DNA of 64,000 bases from Deinococcus terrestris. GTDB lineage: Bacteria; Deinococcota; Deinococci; Deinococcales; Deinococcaceae. The position numbers and the translations under genes are program-made. Each line of letters opens with the position of its first letter. Position 1 is the first letter of the stretch. Location: positions 62,001-126,000 of the forward strand of contig NZ_WBSL01000001.1 of NCBI RefSeq assembly GCF_009377345.1, read 5' to 3'. The notes under the pieces were generated by a model. It had not been told where the DNA came from. It saw only the letters and a list, made by a program, of their open reading frames with translations, and made no database searches. Positions 17,163-35,437 of this stretch are shown piece by piece.

Positions 17163-18086
17163 CTAGCGGCCTTCCCGCGCGTCTTGCATGACCTCGCCCG
17201 CCAGCGTCAGGGCCGCCGGACCCAGGGGACTACGCGTTACCCCCAGCAGGGTGCCCAGCTTGTCGCGGCGCGGACTGCTGAGGTAACTCCAGCGCTCCAG
17301 GTCCGTACGGTGCAGCCGGGCCGCCTCGTCGCGCAGGAGCCGCACCGCGCCGTCGTAGTAGCCCGATTGAAAGGCGGCGCGGGCACGCTTTTCGTGTTCG
17401 ACCATGCCCAGACCCCGTGTGGCGAGCAGCACCCGGCGGGCCTCTTCCTCGCCGCCGAAGCCGTAGAGGCTGTCGAGGTGGTGGATCGCCTTGGGGAAGC
17501 GCAGGCCCGCCGCTGCCCGCCACGCGTGGGGCAGCCGCAGCGGGAACTCGGGCCAGCCGTGGATGTGGGTGAGCAGCGCGGGGTACAGCAGTTCGACGGC
17601 CACCGTCCGCGCCTCGGCCAGCGCGAGCAGTTGCTCCTGCACGCCGTGGCCGGGGCCAGTCAGGGTGCGGCGGGCCGTGTCTAGGCGCTCGGCGGCGCGG
17701 CCCAGCAGGTCCTCGCGGTGCCCGGCGAGGCGCTCCTCGTTGAGGGTCCAGAGGGTGCGCTGAATGCGGCCGTAGTGCCCGGTGGGGTCGTAGACCACCC
17801 GGCTGGTCGCCAGCAGCGCGACTGGGGCTTCCTCGCGGGCCACGTCCCAGTCGCGCCAGGCTTCTAGCTTCTCATAGGGGTAGCGTTGCAGGGTCACGCC
17901 CGCCCGCGTCTCGCTCTGTGCCGAGAGCAGGCCGCGCTCGAAGGCGACCAGTGTCGGCTGGCTGCCCGCCCAGGCGTCGTCGGTGCCGTAGCTGCCCGCC
18001 TGGGCGACCGCCCGGACCTTGCGGTCGGCGACCAAGCGGTCCTGAACTTTCTCGAGGTCCTGCAAACATGCCTCCAGGGCCAGCAT
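17163..18086 (-). CDS. Uncharacterized protein with degenerate nucleotidyltransferase-like start
   Basis: 307 residues, mostly helical and charged, without signal peptide or membrane segment. The N-terminal part [20 protein letters not shown] has the G-S-Y of the minimal nucleotidyltransferase motif (GSxxxG...DxD), but the two aspartates expected about ten residues on are replaced by neutral residues (QPTLVAF). The C-terminal two thirds form a long helical region ([47 protein letters not shown]), reminiscent of kanamycin- or HEPN-type helical partners. I cannot assign a function; a non-catalytic nucleotidyltransferase-fold protein is the best guess. Confidence 0.6.
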   Translation of the reverse strand: MLALEACLQDLEKVQDRLVADRKVRAVAQAGSYGTDDAWAGSQPTLVAFERGLLSAQSETRAGVTLQRYPYEKLEAWRDWDVAREEAPVALLATSRVVYDPTGHYGRIQRTLWTLNEERLAGHREDLLGRAAERLDTARRTLTGPGHGVQEQLLALAEARTVAVELLYPALLTHIHGWPEFPLRLPHAWRAAAGLRFPKAIHHLDSLYGFGGEEEARRVLLATRGLGMVEHEKRARAAFQSGYYDGAVRLLRDEAARLHRTDLERWSYLSSPRRDKLGTLLGVTRSPLGPAALTLAGEVMQDAREGR

Positions 18087-18166
18087 AGCGGCGAAAATGG
18101 GGGATTCGGATCCGGGCCGTCCCTGGGGCTGCGCCCGGTTCCTTAACCCCGGCGGTCCGGGTCGGG

Positions 18167-18877
18167 TCAGGGGGCCGGGGGAAGGTCCAGCAGCAGCCGG
18201 GGCCGGAACCGCAGCCCGTCAGCCGCCACCAGGTGCGCCGGAATCCCCGCCCAATGGCGCAGCGCCCGCTCGGGGGGGACCCCATGCAGGTGTCCGTACA
18301 CGATCAGGTCGGGCCGGGCGGCCTCAATCACCTCGGTGAGGGGGTTGGGTGGGTAGGGCGGGCTGGCGGGGGGGTAGTGCAGCATCAGGATCAGCACGTC
18401 GCCGGGCTGACGCAGCCGCGCCGCCGCCGCCGTGCTCAGGCGCAGGCGTTCGGCCTCGCGCCGCAGGAGGCGGTCGTCCTCGGCCCCCAGCGGCTCGTAG
18501 CCTGGCGTGAGCCAGCCGCGCGTCCCGCACACGACCACCCGGCCCACCCGCAGGGCGTCGTTTTGCACGGCCAGCATTCCCGGTGGCAGCGCCGAGCGCA
18601 GTTTCGACAGTCCCGGCCACCAGTAGTCGTGGTTGCCGCGCAGCAGCACCTTCGTGCCCGGCAACTCGGCCACCGGCGCCAGATCGGTCAGCGCGTCGGG
18701 CAGCCGCATCGCCCACGAGAGGTCGCCCGGCAGCAGCACGAGGTCCCCTTCCCGCACCACCTCGCGCCACTGCGTAAAAATCGCCTCCGGATGCCCCGCC
18801 CAGTTCGGCCCGAAAACCGTCATCGGTTTGGGCGTGACAGAAGCGAGGTGCAGGTCAGCGATGGCATAGACGCGCAT
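18167..18877 (-). CDS. Metallophosphoesterase
   Basis: A 236-residue calcineurin-like phosphoesterase. All metal-binding blocks are visible: YAIADLHLA (DxH), [10 protein letters not shown] (GD), [10 protein letters not shown] (GNHD), ILMLHYPP and VYGHLHG (GHxH). Substrate unknown; the size fits small cytosolic phosphodiesterases or phosphatases. The start is at [11 protein letters not shown] with GGAG 6 nt upstream. In-frame sequence further upstream reads through tRNA-Pro and is not coding. It lies just below tRNA-Pro on the same strand but is separated from it by a strong terminator. Confidence 0.88.
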   Translation of the reverse strand: MRVYAIADLHLASVTPKPMTVFGPNWAGHPEAIFTQWREVVREGDLVLLPGDLSWAMRLPDALTDLAPVAELPGTKVLLRGNHDYWWPGLSKLRSALPPGMLAVQNDALRVGRVVVCGTRGWLTPGYEPLGAEDDRLLRREAERLRLSTAAAARLRQPGDVLILMLHYPPASPPYPPNPLTEVIEAARPDLIVYGHLHGVPPERALRHWAGIPAHLVAADGLRFRPRLLLDLPPAP

Positions 18878-18916
18878 GAGGGGCTCCGGGGCGGGGGACA
18901 AAGGGGGAGAGACAAG

Positions 18917-18944
18917 AAAAAAAGGAGCCTCCCGGTGGGGAGGC
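18917..18944 (-). terminator. Terminator after tRNA-Pro
   Basis: On the minus strand, GCCTCCC and GGGAGGC pair with a 4-nt loop, followed by TCC and seven consecutive T (18917-18923). It is a textbook intrinsic terminator about 10 nt past the CCA end of tRNA-Pro. Confidence 0.9.
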
Positions 18945-18951
18945 CCTTCAT

Positions 18952-19030
<79 letters not shown>

Positions 19031-19081
19031 CCGAACCACGGCACCTGGGGCCTGAAAAAGCCCGCTTTCGGTGCGCCCGGT

Positions 19082-19110
19082 AGTCTACGCGGGGGGTCAG
19101 GGGGTGTCAA
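19082..19110 (-). promoter_or_regulatory. Promoter of tRNA-Pro
   Basis: Minus-strand TTGACA (19105-19110), a 17-bp spacer and TAGACT (19082-19087): consensus -35 and near-consensus -10, located about 50 bp upstream of the mature tRNA and just after the recX stop. Confidence 0.85.
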
Positions 19111-19131
19111 GCGAGCGGGAACCGCCCGGAG

Positions 19132-19641
19132 CTACTCTGCGGCGGCGTCTTCCGGCGGGTCCTGCTGCGATACCTCGCGGATGGCGGCCCAGATCGCCGC
19201 GCCCCCGAAGCCCCGCCGGGCCAGAAAGGCGTAGGCACTCGCGCGGGGGTCGCGTTTGCGGGCCAGGGCGGGCCAGCGCCGTTCCAGCAGCTCGCGGGCT
19301 TGCTCAGCTTCCTGGGCGGGGTCGCGGGCGGCAAGGGTCTCCTCGATCAGTCCCTCGGACACGCCCCGGCGCTTGAGGGTCTGGCGCACCCGGAAGCCGC
19401 CCACCCCCCGGCGGTTGCCCTCGGCGCGGGCCACGGTGTCGTCGTTCTGGTAGCCCAGTTCCTGCACGCGGGCCAGGACCTCGGCGGCCAGCGCAGGGTC
19501 GTCGGTGCGGCGGGCGAGGCGGGTCCGCAACTCGGCTTCCGTGAGCGCCCGGCCCGCCAGCGCCCGGAAGGCGTAGGCGAGGAGGTCGTCCCGCGCCTTC
19601 TGCCGCTCGGGGTCGGGGGGGAGGAGCGCGTCGTCGGTCAC
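19132..19641 (-). CDS. recX: Regulatory protein RecX
   Basis: Modulator that binds RecA filaments and inhibits recombinase and co-protease activity. The 169 residues form the tandem three-helix RecX repeats: [59 protein letters not shown] and [20 protein letters not shown]. Start is GTG 6 nt after CATACT (leaderless). recA is not adjacent, which also holds for known Deinococcus recX genes. The promoter region is divergent from rpsT. Confidence 0.9.
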   Translation of the reverse strand: MTDDALLPPDPERQKARDDLLAYAFRALAGRALTEAELRTRLARRTDDPALAAEVLARVQELGYQNDDTVARAEGNRRGVGGFRVRQTLKRRGVSEGLIEETLAARDPAQEAEQARELLERRWPALARKRDPRASAYAFLARRGFGGAAIWAAIREVSQQDPPEDAAAE

Positions 19642-19657
19642 CGGCCCAGTATGCCGC

Positions 19658-19687
19658 TTGCGCCGGGGTGCCGGGGGGCGCTAAGCT
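19658..19687 (+). promoter_or_regulatory. Candidate rpsT promoter
   Basis: TTGCGC (19658-19663), an 18-bp spacer and TAAGCT (19682-19687) would start a leader of about 150 nt before rpsT. It lies only 5 bp from the minus-strand -10 of recX (19648-19653), so the two promoters are back to back. Confidence 0.5.
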
Positions 19688-19810
19688 TCCTAGGTTGCCC
19701 CCATCCTTTTCGGGGTGGGGCGGCCCCGGCCCCGTCATCGGCGGCAGGCCCGGGAGCGCCGAGGCCCGGCGCGTCGAGTTCCCCGCGTGAGACTCACGGG
19801 TGGGGACCGC

Positions 19811-19824
19811 CCCGCGAGAGCGGG
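19811..19824 (+). promoter_or_regulatory. GAGA-capped leader hairpin before rpsT
   Basis: CCCGC-GAGA-GCGGG, a 5-bp stem with a GNRA-type tetraloop, ends 6 nt before the AAGGAG ribosome-binding site of rpsT. It may be part of the S20 autoregulatory leader; this role is only inferred. Confidence 0.4.
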
Positions 19825-19842
19825 AGAACAAGGAGAATCCTC

Positions 19843-20118
<276 letters not shown>

Positions 20119-20133
20119 GTTTTCCCTTCCAAA

Positions 20134-20160
20134 GCCGCCTCCCGTGTGGGGGCGGTTTTG
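20134..20160 (+). terminator. rpsT terminator
   Basis: GCCGCCTCCC and GGGGGCGG pair around a GTGT loop with one bulge, followed by TTTTGTTG, 15 nt after the rpsT stop. A nearly identical hairpin ends rplT at 47.2 kb. Confidence 0.8.
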
Positions 20161-20172
20161 TTGTGGACGGTG

Positions 20173-20550
20173 CTACTCCCGCGTCTCGGAGAGATCGAGT
20201 AGCCCGGTGTAGGCGTCAAGATCCACCACGAGCTGGTAGCGCCCCGGCTGCCCCCCGCCCACGAGGTGCAGGGTCCACTCGCCCCGGTCACCCACCTTCT
20301 GACAGGTGCGCCCCACGAGTTGACGGCCGTCAGGGGCGAGGAGCCGCACCACGGCCCGCCCGCTCTGCACCTCGCAGCGGCCCCGGTAGCCCACCCGCTG
20401 CCCCTCGTCGTAGACCTCCATCACGTAGCGGTTCTGGCCGTTGGCATTGAGCAGCCAGGTCGGGGTCAGAGTCACGTACCCGAAGCGCAGGCCCAGGGTC
20501 ACGTACAGCAGCGCCAGGGCGGCAACCAGGGCAATCAGCAGGAGGCGCAC
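20173..20550 (-). CDS. Uncharacterized membrane-anchored protein
   Basis: 125 residues. The N-terminus MRLLLIALVAALALLYVTLG is one hydrophobic signal-anchor; the remainder is a predicted extracytoplasmic beta-rich domain with two cysteines (GRCEVQSG and GRTCQKVG) that could form a disulfide. Start is GTG 6 nt after TACACT, a leaderless arrangement. No family recognised; the composition suggests a small periplasmic beta-sandwich. It lies 19 bp from the MocR regulator stop on the same strand. Confidence 0.65.
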   Translation of the reverse strand: MRLLLIALVAALALLYVTLGLRFGYVTLTPTWLLNANGQNRYVMEVYDEGQRVGYRGRCEVQSGRAVVRLLAPDGRQLVGRTCQKVGDRGEWTLHLVGGGQPGRYQLVVDLDAYTGLLDLSETRE

Positions 20551-20569
20551 TCCGGTAGTGTAATGCGGC

Positions 20570-22027
20570 TCACCGGGAAGTGTCGACGGAGTTTCTCGCG
20601 TTCGGGGCCATCGCCCGTGCCAGCCGCCCCACGCCTGCCCGCAGCCGCTCGGGGGTCAGGTGCGCGAAGGCGAGCAGCACGGCGGGCGGACGCGGCAGCT
20701 GTGCCAGTGGCCCGGCCGGAGTCAACGCGACCCCGGCAGCGGCGGCCTGCTGAATGACCTCCGCCTCGGGCAGGCCGGGGGGCAGGGTGAGGTGGACATG
20801 CAGCCCAGCCCGCGCCGGGGTGACCCTCCAGCCGGGCAACTCGGCGTCCAGGGCCGCGAGCAGCACCTCGTGGCGGTGCCGGATCGCCTGCCGCGCCCCC
20901 CGCAGGTGCCGGGCATAAGCCCCCGAGGCCAGCACGTCGGCCAGGGCGCGGGCGTCCAGCGTGGCGGGGGCGCGGTCGGTCAGGGGCCGGGTGCCCGCCA
21001 GCACACGGACCACCTCACGCGGGGCCACGAGGTAGCCGCTCCGGGTCACGGGGGCGAGGCTCTTGGAAAAGCTCCCCAGCAAGATCACCCGCTCCGGCGC
21101 GAGGCCCTGCATCGCCGCTGGGGGCCGCCCGCCGTGGTGCAGGTCGGCGGCGTAGTCGTCCTCCAGCACGAAGGCGCCGGAGCGGGCCGCCCACGCGACC
21201 ACCTCCGCCTGCCGCGCGGCGGGGAGCAGCGCCGTCGTGGGGTACTGCGCTCCCGGCGTGAGGTACAGCAGCGTAGCCTGCCTGGGCAGGGCGGCGGGGT
21301 CCAGCCCCTGCTCGTCTACCGGCACGGGCCAGAGGGTCGCCCCCGTCGCTCCCAGCGCGGCGCGGGCGCCGGGGTAGGTGGGGTCTTCGAGCGCAGCGAC
21401 CCGCCCCTCCTCCAGAAAGACGCGGGCCAGAGCGTCCAGGGAAGCCTGGGTGCCCCCCGTCAACATCACCATGTCGGGGGTCACGCGGGCTCCGCGCTCG
21501 GCATTCAGGTATGCGGCGAGTGCCCGGCGCGTCTCCAGCGGGCCGAGTTCGGCGTCGGGGTCGGGGGGAAGGGCGTATTCGGCGGCGCGGGCCTGCCGCG
21601 CGAGGGCCTGCGCCCAGGCACCCGCCGGGTACAGCTCGGGCACGGGTTGGCCGACCCGGAAGTCCACCACATAGTCCCCGCCCACGTCAGGCACGGCCCC
21701 CGCGAGGGCACGGCTGGCCCACGCGCTGAGGGGCAGGGGAGAGGGTGGGGCATCGGCCGGGGGCGGCGCGGGCACGGCCACACGGGTGCCGCTGCGCGGG
21801 CGGGTCTGGAGGTAGCCTTCGGCCTCCAGTTGCTCCAGCGCGTCCACCAGCGTGTTGCGCGACACCCCCAGCCGCCCGGCGAGGGCGCGGTGGCCCGGCA
21901 GGCGGGTGCCCTGCGGCAGTGTGCCCGCCACGATGGCCCCCCGCAGGGTGCGGGCCACCCGCGCGTGCAGCGCCTCGCCGGGCAGGGGCGGGGGCAACTC
22001 GGTGGGCAGCCCGGCGTCGGCCCTCAC
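20570..22027 (-). CDS. MocR-type (GntR plus aminotransferase) transcriptional regulator
   Basis: A 485-residue fusion of a GntR winged helix ([40 protein letters not shown], residues about 15-85) with a fold-type I PLP domain ([38 protein letters not shown] and the PLP lysine motif [18 protein letters not shown]). MocR regulators sense PLP or amino-acid adducts; PdxR controlling pyridoxal synthesis is the best-known case, but no pdxST genes are adjacent. The GTG start overlaps the upstream 106-aa gene by 4 nt (GTGA), so translation is coupled. Target genes cannot be inferred. Confidence 0.85.
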   Translation of the reverse strand: MRADAGLPTELPPPLPGEALHARVARTLRGAIVAGTLPQGTRLPGHRALAGRLGVSRNTLVDALEQLEAEGYLQTRPRSGTRVAVPAPPPADAPPSPLPLSAWASRALAGAVPDVGGDYVVDFRVGQPVPELYPAGAWAQALARQARAAEYALPPDPDAELGPLETRRALAAYLNAERGARVTPDMVMLTGGTQASLDALARVFLEEGRVAALEDPTYPGARAALGATGATLWPVPVDEQGLDPAALPRQATLLYLTPGAQYPTTALLPAARQAEVVAWAARSGAFVLEDDYAADLHHGGRPPAAMQGLAPERVILLGSFSKSLAPVTRSGYLVAPREVVRVLAGTRPLTDRAPATLDARALADVLASGAYARHLRGARQAIRHRHEVLLAALDAELPGWRVTPARAGLHVHLTLPPGLPEAEVIQQAAAAGVALTPAGPLAQLPRPPAVLLAFAHLTPERLRAGVGRLARAMAPNARNSVDTSR

Positions 22028-22344
22028 GGCCGGGCGAACTCCCGCTCCAGCCAGGCCGGGTCGCCCCCCTCGGCGGCGAGGGCCTGGCCCGCCAGCGTCA
22101 GGAAGCGGCCCACGGCCTCTTCCGCCTCCTCGGGCGTCACCCCGTGCGCGGCGGGGTCGGCCCGCACCTCGCGCAGCAGCGCGAAAACGGGCGCGTCGGG
22201 GTGCCGGGTGCCCGCGACCGTCACGTCGGTTCGCCACTTCAGGAGGTAGTCCAGCGCGTAGGGGCCGGGTTCCACCACGCAGCCGCCGGGATAGGGGATG
22301 CGGCCGGGAGCTTGAAAGGTGATGGCGGGGGAGGGCTGGGTCAT
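22024..22344 (-). CDS. Uncharacterized 106-aa protein co-translated with MocR regulator
   Basis: A small soluble protein: [20 protein letters not shown] at the start, [20 protein letters not shown] in the middle and an acidic helical C-terminus ([20 protein letters not shown]). I recognise no family. The ATG lies 6 nt after CATCAT, a leaderless start, and the stop overlaps the MocR start by 4 nt. Tight coupling suggests it works with, or is sensed by, the regulator. Confidence 0.65.
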   Translation of the reverse strand: MTQPSPAITFQAPGRIPYPGGCVVEPGPYALDYLLKWRTDVTVAGTRHPDAPVFALLREVRADPAAHGVTPEEAEEAVGRFLTLAGQALAAEGGDPAWLEREFARP

Positions 22345-22410
22345 GACTGCATGATGCACCGCTGATCTGCGCCCCGGCCGTGACGCCCGGCGCCTATCAT
22401 GGCCCCCATC

Positions 22411-23514
<1,104 letters not shown>

Positions 23515-23580
23515 GAAGGCCAGTGGATGACCACAGCGGTTGGTCCATCTTTCTTCTGAGGACACCCGGCCTCCCCTCAA

Positions 23581-23611
23581 GGCAGAAGGGCAAGGCTTTC
23601 GGCCTTCTGCC
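23581..23611. terminator. Convergent hairpin between RelA-domain gene and pgi
   Basis: GGCAGAAGG and CCTTCTGCC form a 9-bp outer stem, with AAGGC/GCCTT available as an inner helix. No T-tract follows on either side, so it may mark RNA ends without being a strong intrinsic terminator. It abuts the pgi stop codon. Confidence 0.45.
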
Positions 23612-25270
23612 CTACCGCCGCTCGCGGTACCACCGAATCAGCGCATTCGTGCTGGAGTCGTGCCGCAGCTCCGGCTCCGAATCGGCTGTCAGCTCCGGCA
23701 CGATCTGCCCGGCAAGCACCTTACCGAGTTCCACGCCCCACTGGTCAAAGGAGTTCACGTTCCAGACCACGCCCTGCACGAAGACCTTGTGCTCGTAGAG
23801 GGCGATCAGGGCGCCTAGCAGACGGGGGGTGAGGCGCTCGGCCAGCAGGGTGTTCGTGGGGCGGTTGCCCTCGAAGACGCGGTGGGGAGCTAGTTCCTCC
23901 GGCACGCCCCCGGCCAGCACTTCCTCCCGCGTCTTGCCGAAGGCGAGCGCCTCGGTCTGGGCGAACACGTTGGCCGTCAGCAGATCGTGGTGGCTCGGCC
24001 CCTGCGCGGTGGGCAGGGGGTTGAGGCTCTGCGCGAAAGCGAGAAAGTCGCAGGGAATCAGCGTCGTGCCCTGGTGAATCAGTTGGTAAAAGGCGTGCTG
24101 CCCATTCGTTCCCGGCTGTCCCCACACGACGGGGCCGGTGTCGTAGTCCACGTCTTGCCCGCTCAGCGTGACGTGCTTGCCGTTGCTCTCCATGTCAAGT
24201 TGCTGGAGGTAGGCGGGGAAATACGCGAGGTACTGGTCGTAGGGCAGCACCGCGTGCGTCTGTGCCCCGAAGAAGTTGCGGTACCACACGCCCAGCAGCC
24301 CCAGCAGCACCGGGAGGTTGTCCTCCAGCGGCGCCGTCCGGAAGTGCTCGTCCATGTCGTGAAAGCCCGCCAGCAACTCGCGGAACTGCCCCGGCCCCAC
24401 CGCGATCATCAGGGAGAGGCCGATCGCGCTGTCCAGACTGTAGCGCCCGCCCACCCAGTCCCAGAAGCCGAACATGTTGGCGGGGTCGATGCCGAACCCC
24501 TGCACGGCGTCCGCGTTGGTTGAGACGGCGACGAAGTGGCGGGCGACCGCGCCCTCGTCCCCCAGCCCCTCAATCAGCCACGCCCGCGCACTCGCCGCGT
24601 TCGCCATCGTCTCCTGGGTGGTGAAGGTCTTGGACGACACGATAAACAGCGTCTCGGCGGGGTCGAGGTCACGCGTCTTCTCCACGAGGTCGGTGCCGTC
24701 CACGTTGGAGACGAAGCGCAGGGTGAGGTCCCGGTCGGCGTAGTGCTTCAGTGCCTCGTAAGCCATGACTGGGCCGAGGTCCGAGCCGCCGATGCCGATA
24801 TTGACGACATTGCGGATGGGCTGGCCCGTCGCGCCCCGCCACTCGCCGGAGCGCACTGCCTCCGCAAAAGTCGCCATGCGGTCCAGCACCTCGTGGACGC
24901 CGGGGACCACGTTCTCGCCGTCTACCAGCACCACCGCGTCCTGTGGTGCCCGCAGCGCGGTATGCAGCACGGCCCGGCCCTCGGTCACGTTGATGCGCTC
25001 GCCCGCGAACATCGCGTCCCGCCTCTGCTCCACCCCCACCTCCCGCGCGAGGTCCAGCAGCAGGTCCAGCGTCTCGTCTGTCACCCGGTTCTTGGAGTAG
25101 TCCAGCCGTAGCCCGGCGCCCTGGGCCGTCAGCCGCTCGCCCCGCTGCGGGTCAGGAGCGAAAAGGTCGCGCAGGTGCAGGCCCGCGACCTCGGCGTGGT
25201 GGGCCGCGAGCGCCTGCCACGCGGGAAGTTGCGTTCTGGAGGGAGCCGGGCGGGGGGCAGGGTCGCTCAT
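23612..25270 (-). CDS. pgi: Glucose-6-phosphate isomerase
   Basis: Interconverts glucose 6-phosphate and fructose 6-phosphate. The 552-residue protein has both PGI signatures: [20 protein letters not shown] with [11 protein letters not shown], and the C-terminal [16 protein letters not shown]. Other active-site blocks are [40 protein letters not shown] and the final [13 protein letters not shown]. Length equals the long bacterial/eukaryotic type. Start set at MSDPAPRP, with TATGCT (25277-25282) 6 nt upstream (leaderless). Divergent from the thiolase/CoA-transferase operon across 224 bp without clear promoter elements for the latter. Confidence 0.96.
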   Translation of the reverse strand: MSDPAPRPAPSRTQLPAWQALAAHHAEVAGLHLRDLFAPDPQRGERLTAQGAGLRLDYSKNRVTDETLDLLLDLAREVGVEQRRDAMFAGERINVTEGRAVLHTALRAPQDAVVLVDGENVVPGVHEVLDRMATFAEAVRSGEWRGATGQPIRNVVNIGIGGSDLGPVMAYEALKHYADRDLTLRFVSNVDGTDLVEKTRDLDPAETLFIVSSKTFTTQETMANAASARAWLIEGLGDEGAVARHFVAVSTNADAVQGFGIDPANMFGFWDWVGGRYSLDSAIGLSLMIAVGPGQFRELLAGFHDMDEHFRTAPLEDNLPVLLGLLGVWYRNFFGAQTHAVLPYDQYLAYFPAYLQQLDMESNGKHVTLSGQDVDYDTGPVVWGQPGTNGQHAFYQLIHQGTTLIPCDFLAFAQSLNPLPTAQGPSHHDLLTANVFAQTEALAFGKTREEVLAGGVPEELAPHRVFEGNRPTNTLLAERLTPRLLGALIALYEHKVFVQGVVWNVNSFDQWGVELGKVLAGQIVPELTADSEPELRHDSSTNALIRWYRERR

Positions 25271-25494
25271 GGCGGGAGCATACCAACGGCCTTCGGCAGT
25301 CTGGCAAAGCCGCTGTTGGGCGAAGGTTGGGGGACTGGCACGGCCAGAGGTGGACCGCACGACCTGGCAAGTGGCAAGCACTCCGCTGTCCGGCCCTCCG
25401 TTCCCGGCTGGAAATCGCCCCGCCTTCCGCGCTTGAATGGCGGGCGATTCGTCCGCTGTTCCTCTTGCTCCTCTCCGAAAGGAAGTGCCCCTGC

Positions 25495-28136
<2,642 letters not shown>

Positions 28137-28152
28137 ACCGTCGTGTCATAGG

Positions 28153-28181
28153 AGCCGTCTGGGGCGTTTCCCTGGACGGCT
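28153..28181 (+). terminator. Terminator after CoA-transferase
   Basis: AGCCGTC/GACGGCT, a 7-bp stem with a 15-nt loop, followed by TCTGG. It stands 16 nt after the CoA-transferase stop and just before the convergent hydrolase stop. Confidence 0.5.
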
Positions 28182-28186
28182 TCTGG

Positions 28187-28906
28187 CTACCTGCCCGCTC
28201 CCAACTGCCCCGCCAGCCACTCGGCCCCCTCGTCCACTGCCCCCGACGGCACCGCGTGGCCGCCGTCCCACCAGCGCAGGTCCTTTGGGCCGGAGACAGC
28301 GGCATACAGCCGCTCGGCCTGTTCAGGCCGGATCACCGGGTCGTGCCGCCCGTTCAGCATCAGCAGGGGGCGAGGTCCCAGCTTGCGGGCCGCCCGCAGG
28401 GGGTCGGCCACCGTCCGCGCCACCGCCGTGAGGGGGGTGCCGCCGGGCAGGTCGCCGCCCGCCGCGAGGACCACCGCCGCGACCTCCGGGCGTCCGGCGG
28501 CCAGCACGACCGACAGGAACGAGCCCAACGAGTACCCGACCACACCCACCCGACCGGCCTCGCCCCGCAGGAAGTCCACGCCCGCTCCCGCCTCCCGCAA
28601 GGCGAGCCGCCACAGCCGCGCGAGTTCCAGCGGGTTGCGCAGCGCCTGAAGCTCCAGCGGATTCCCGCGTGTGCCGTGCAGGGGGAGGTCGGGGGAGAGG
28701 GACGCCACTCCCCGGCGCAGCAGCGCCCGGCCCACCGCATCTGCCATCACGTCTCCGCGCGATGAAAAGCCGTGCAGCAGGAGGGCGGCGGGCTGGCCGG
28801 GGGCGGGTGCGCCGGGCCGCAGCCAGACGGCGGGCACCCTCTCGCCCCCGGCAGGGAAGGTCAGGCGGGTACGGGTGCCATCGGGAATGGACGTGGCGGC
28901 GCTCAC
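28187..28906 (-). CDS. Alpha/beta hydrolase
   Basis: 239 residues with the esterase/dienelactone-hydrolase layout: LLLHGFSSRGDVMADAV, nucleophile elbow GYSLGS, catalytic aspartate in LNGRHDPVIRPEQ and histidine in WWDGGHAVP. No signal peptide. Substrate unknown. GTG start 9 nt downstream of the TetR regulator stop, so the two very likely share a transcript and the regulator may control this enzyme. Confidence 0.85.
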   Translation of the reverse strand: MSAATSIPDGTRTRLTFPAGGERVPAVWLRPGAPAPGQPAALLLHGFSSRGDVMADAVGRALLRRGVASLSPDLPLHGTRGNPLELQALRNPLELARLWRLALREAGAGVDFLRGEAGRVGVVGYSLGSFLSVVLAAGRPEVAAVVLAAGGDLPGGTPLTAVARTVADPLRAARKLGPRPLLMLNGRHDPVIRPEQAERLYAAVSGPKDLRWWDGGHAVPSGAVDEGAEWLAGQLGAGR

Positions 28907-28915
28907 CCGCCGAGG

Positions 28916-29608
<693 letters not shown>

Positions 29609-29737
29609 GTCCCCCAGGGTAGCGTGCCCAACCTGACGGCGCCGTGTCGGGGCGTACCGCCACGCTGAGGGGGTCTTCATCTGGCTGGGGTCACCCGGCC
29701 CCCATTCCGCGCGGGCCGATGCACTATCCTGCCGGGC

Positions 29738-32107
<2,370 letters not shown>

Positions 32108-32172
32108 GGCCGATGTGGTGAAGCATTTCAATCGGCTGCGACTGGGAAAGATGGCGATTGGAGCAGAATGGA

Positions 32173-32220
32173 CCCCTCTCCTACAGGGAGAGGGGCGTTG
32201 CGAAGCAACGGGGTGAGGGG
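32173..32220. repeat. REP-like double-dyad intergenic element
   Basis: Two adjacent hairpins: CCCCTCTCC/GGGAGAGGGG (32173-32195) and CGTTGC-GAA-GCAACG (32196-32110 region, i.e. 32196-32210), followed by GGGTGAGGGG that repeats the first arm's complement. This CTCTCC...GTTGCGAAGCAAC pattern is typical of dispersed bacterial intergenic repeats. It sits between the convergent rel and PAP2 genes and may also stop transcription. Confidence 0.5.
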
Positions 32221-32288
32221 GCGTGTGACCAAGCTCTTCGCAATCAAGCCCCCGCTGACCGCCAATCACGGACGGCTGAGGGCCACCC

Positions 32289-33074
32289 CTACGCCCGCCG
32301 CAGCCAGCGCCCCAGCAGCAGCGGCGCTCCCTCGGCCGCGACCCAGACCAACGCGGCGTAGCGCAGCGCCCGCACGAGTGGCAGGTCGCTCAGACCCCCC
32401 AGCAGCGCCGCCAGCCCGAAATACACCGCGAAGACGATCAGCAGGCCCAGCAGGGCGACGATCAGCCGCCCGGCCCAGTCACGCGGCGGCTGGTAGGTCG
32501 GCCGCACGAACCAGAACCCCGCCGTGAGGCCCAGGGCGACCGCGTACTCGCGCGGCGTCCCGGCGGGCAGCAGGGCCGTGACCCCCAGGAACAGTGCCGG
32601 AATCAGCCAGCGGGCGGCCCCCGGCTGCGCGAAGTGCCCCCGTGCCGCGAGCGCCGCGAACGCCGCGCCCAGCCCCAGGCCGACGATCACGTCACTCGGG
32701 TAATGCACGTTCAGCGCCAGCCGCGAAAAGGCGATCAACCCGATCAGGACCAGGGCGACCACCCAGGCGCCGGGTCGGCCCATCTGCGCGGCGATGCCGC
32801 CCCAGAGGGTCGCCGCCATCTGGGTGTGCCCGCTGGGTAGGCCGGGGCCGCCCGCCGTGGCCCGCGCCGCCTCGCTCGCTGCCGCGCCGTTGTCAAAGGG
32901 GCGGGGCAGATCGAAGCCGAACTTCAGGGCCGTATTGACCAGATACGACAGCGCGAAGGCGACGCCCAGATTCCGCCCGCCCCAGGGATTGACCAGCCAG
33001 GTATAGAGCGCGAGGACGACGATAAAGACCTCGTCACGGCCGAGGTTCGTGACAGCCAACCAGAATGCTTCCAT
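32289..33074 (-). CDS. PAP2-family membrane phosphatase
   Basis: A 261-residue membrane protein with about seven helices. The three PAP2 phosphatase motifs are seen: [10 protein letters not shown] (KxxxxxxRP), LPSGHTQMA (PSGH) and [16 protein letters not shown] (SRxxxxxHxxxD). Family members dephosphorylate undecaprenyl pyrophosphate or phosphatidic acid-type lipids; which one cannot be told. CACAAT lies 8 nt before the ATG as a possible leaderless -10. Divergent from the ABC ATPase across 64 bp. Confidence 0.87.
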   Translation of the reverse strand: MEAFWLAVTNLGRDEVFIVVLALYTWLVNPWGGRNLGVAFALSYLVNTALKFGFDLPRPFDNGAAASEAARATAGGPGLPSGHTQMAATLWGGIAAQMGRPGAWVVALVLIGLIAFSRLALNVHYPSDVIVGLGLGAAFAALAARGHFAQPGAARWLIPALFLGVTALLPAGTPREYAVALGLTAGFWFVRPTYQPPRDWAGRLIVALLGLLIVFAVYFGLAALLGGLSDLPLVRALRYAALVWVAAEGAPLLLGRWLRRA

Positions 33075-33138
33075 GCCCGCCTATTGTGACGCCTGCCGCG
33101 TTCCGGGGGGGCGGGGTCCGGGCCGCTACACTGGGGGT

Positions 33139-34740
<1,602 letters not shown>

Positions 34741-34757
34741 GCGCGGAGGGGAAACAG

Positions 34758-34791
34758 AAAAAGGGCCGTCTCCGGAGTGGGGGTGGCCCTT
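34758..34791 (-). terminator. Terminator of the lipoprotein gene
   Basis: Minus-strand AAGGGCC/GGCCCTT (7 bp, 17-nt loop) followed by a T-run TTTTT (34758-34762). On the plus strand the same hairpin lies 20 nt after the ABC ATPase stop, so both convergent genes may use it. Confidence 0.75.
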
Positions 34792-34801
34792 CAAGTTCTC
34801 C

Positions 34802-35314
34802 TTACAGGCAGTCTACTACAGGGAAAACATAGTTGGACATCTGCACGCTGCCCAATACGCCTTGCGCATTCGTCGCTTGTACTCCCAGACGGGTATATCC
34901 CTTAATGGTCACATTGTTGACTGGAGTGACAATGATGGATTGGGGTTGGACACCGTTCAGGCTTTGTGGTGCAGTGAATCGGTTGATGGTGAATGGCAGA
35001 GTCGCACTTCCACCCGTGTTGGGGTTAACTTGATAGGTAGCAAGATTGCGGCCCTCGCCGTAATACTCGCCATAGGCCAGCAGATTCAAAGCACTCGTCC
35101 CAGCCAGCCAGTTAACATTCAGTTCCACATCAGTGTCCCGATTATCACAAATGACATAAGTACCTTTCGGAAGGGTACGTCCAGTCTCTGTGTCTCTCAC
35201 GTCTGTTGCTAGTTGAAACTCGCTGCGAATTCCCCGATTGTTGTCAACTGCAGCCCCCCCACAACTCGCCAGCACCACGCTCATGCCGACCGCTCCCAAC
35301 AGCATCTTTTTCAT
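34802..35314 (-). CDS. Small lipoprotein of unknown function
   Basis: 170 residues with a clear lipoprotein signal: [20 protein letters not shown], lipobox LASC with Cys18. The mature part is Asn/Thr/Val-rich and probably a beta-sandwich ([40 protein letters not shown]); C57 and C169 could pair. No family recognised. Codon use is strikingly different from the neighbours, with many A/T third positions, so the gene may be a recent arrival. GAGAGG precedes the ATG closely. Divergent from the secreted hydrolase. Confidence 0.75.
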   Translation of the reverse strand: MKKMLLGAVGMSVVLASCGGAAVDNNRGIRSEFQLATDVRDTETGRTLPKGTYVICDNRDTDVELNVNWLAGTSALNLLAYGEYYGEGRNLATYQVNPNTGGSATLPFTINRFTAPQSLNGVQPQSIIVTPVNNVTIKGYTRLGVQATNAQGVLGSVQMSNYVFPVVDCL

Positions 35315-35437
35315 GCCTCTCACTCTCGCCTCCCAAACTGACTCGGGGGTGACTTTCTCTTGAGGGAACGTGAGGGCAGCACAAATCTTGGCGGGCGGGG
35401 TGACAGACGCCCCTGCTGAGGCCGTCAGGATGAAGCC

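Noticed and set aside
25271..25494. Additional gene between pgi and the thiolase
   Set aside because: No frame with start, ribosome-binding site or coding bias; N-terminal extension of the thiolase lacks similarity.
34741..34801. Permease gene fragments behind the ABC ATPase
   Set aside because: Only a 61-bp gap with a terminator is present; no hydrophobic frame.
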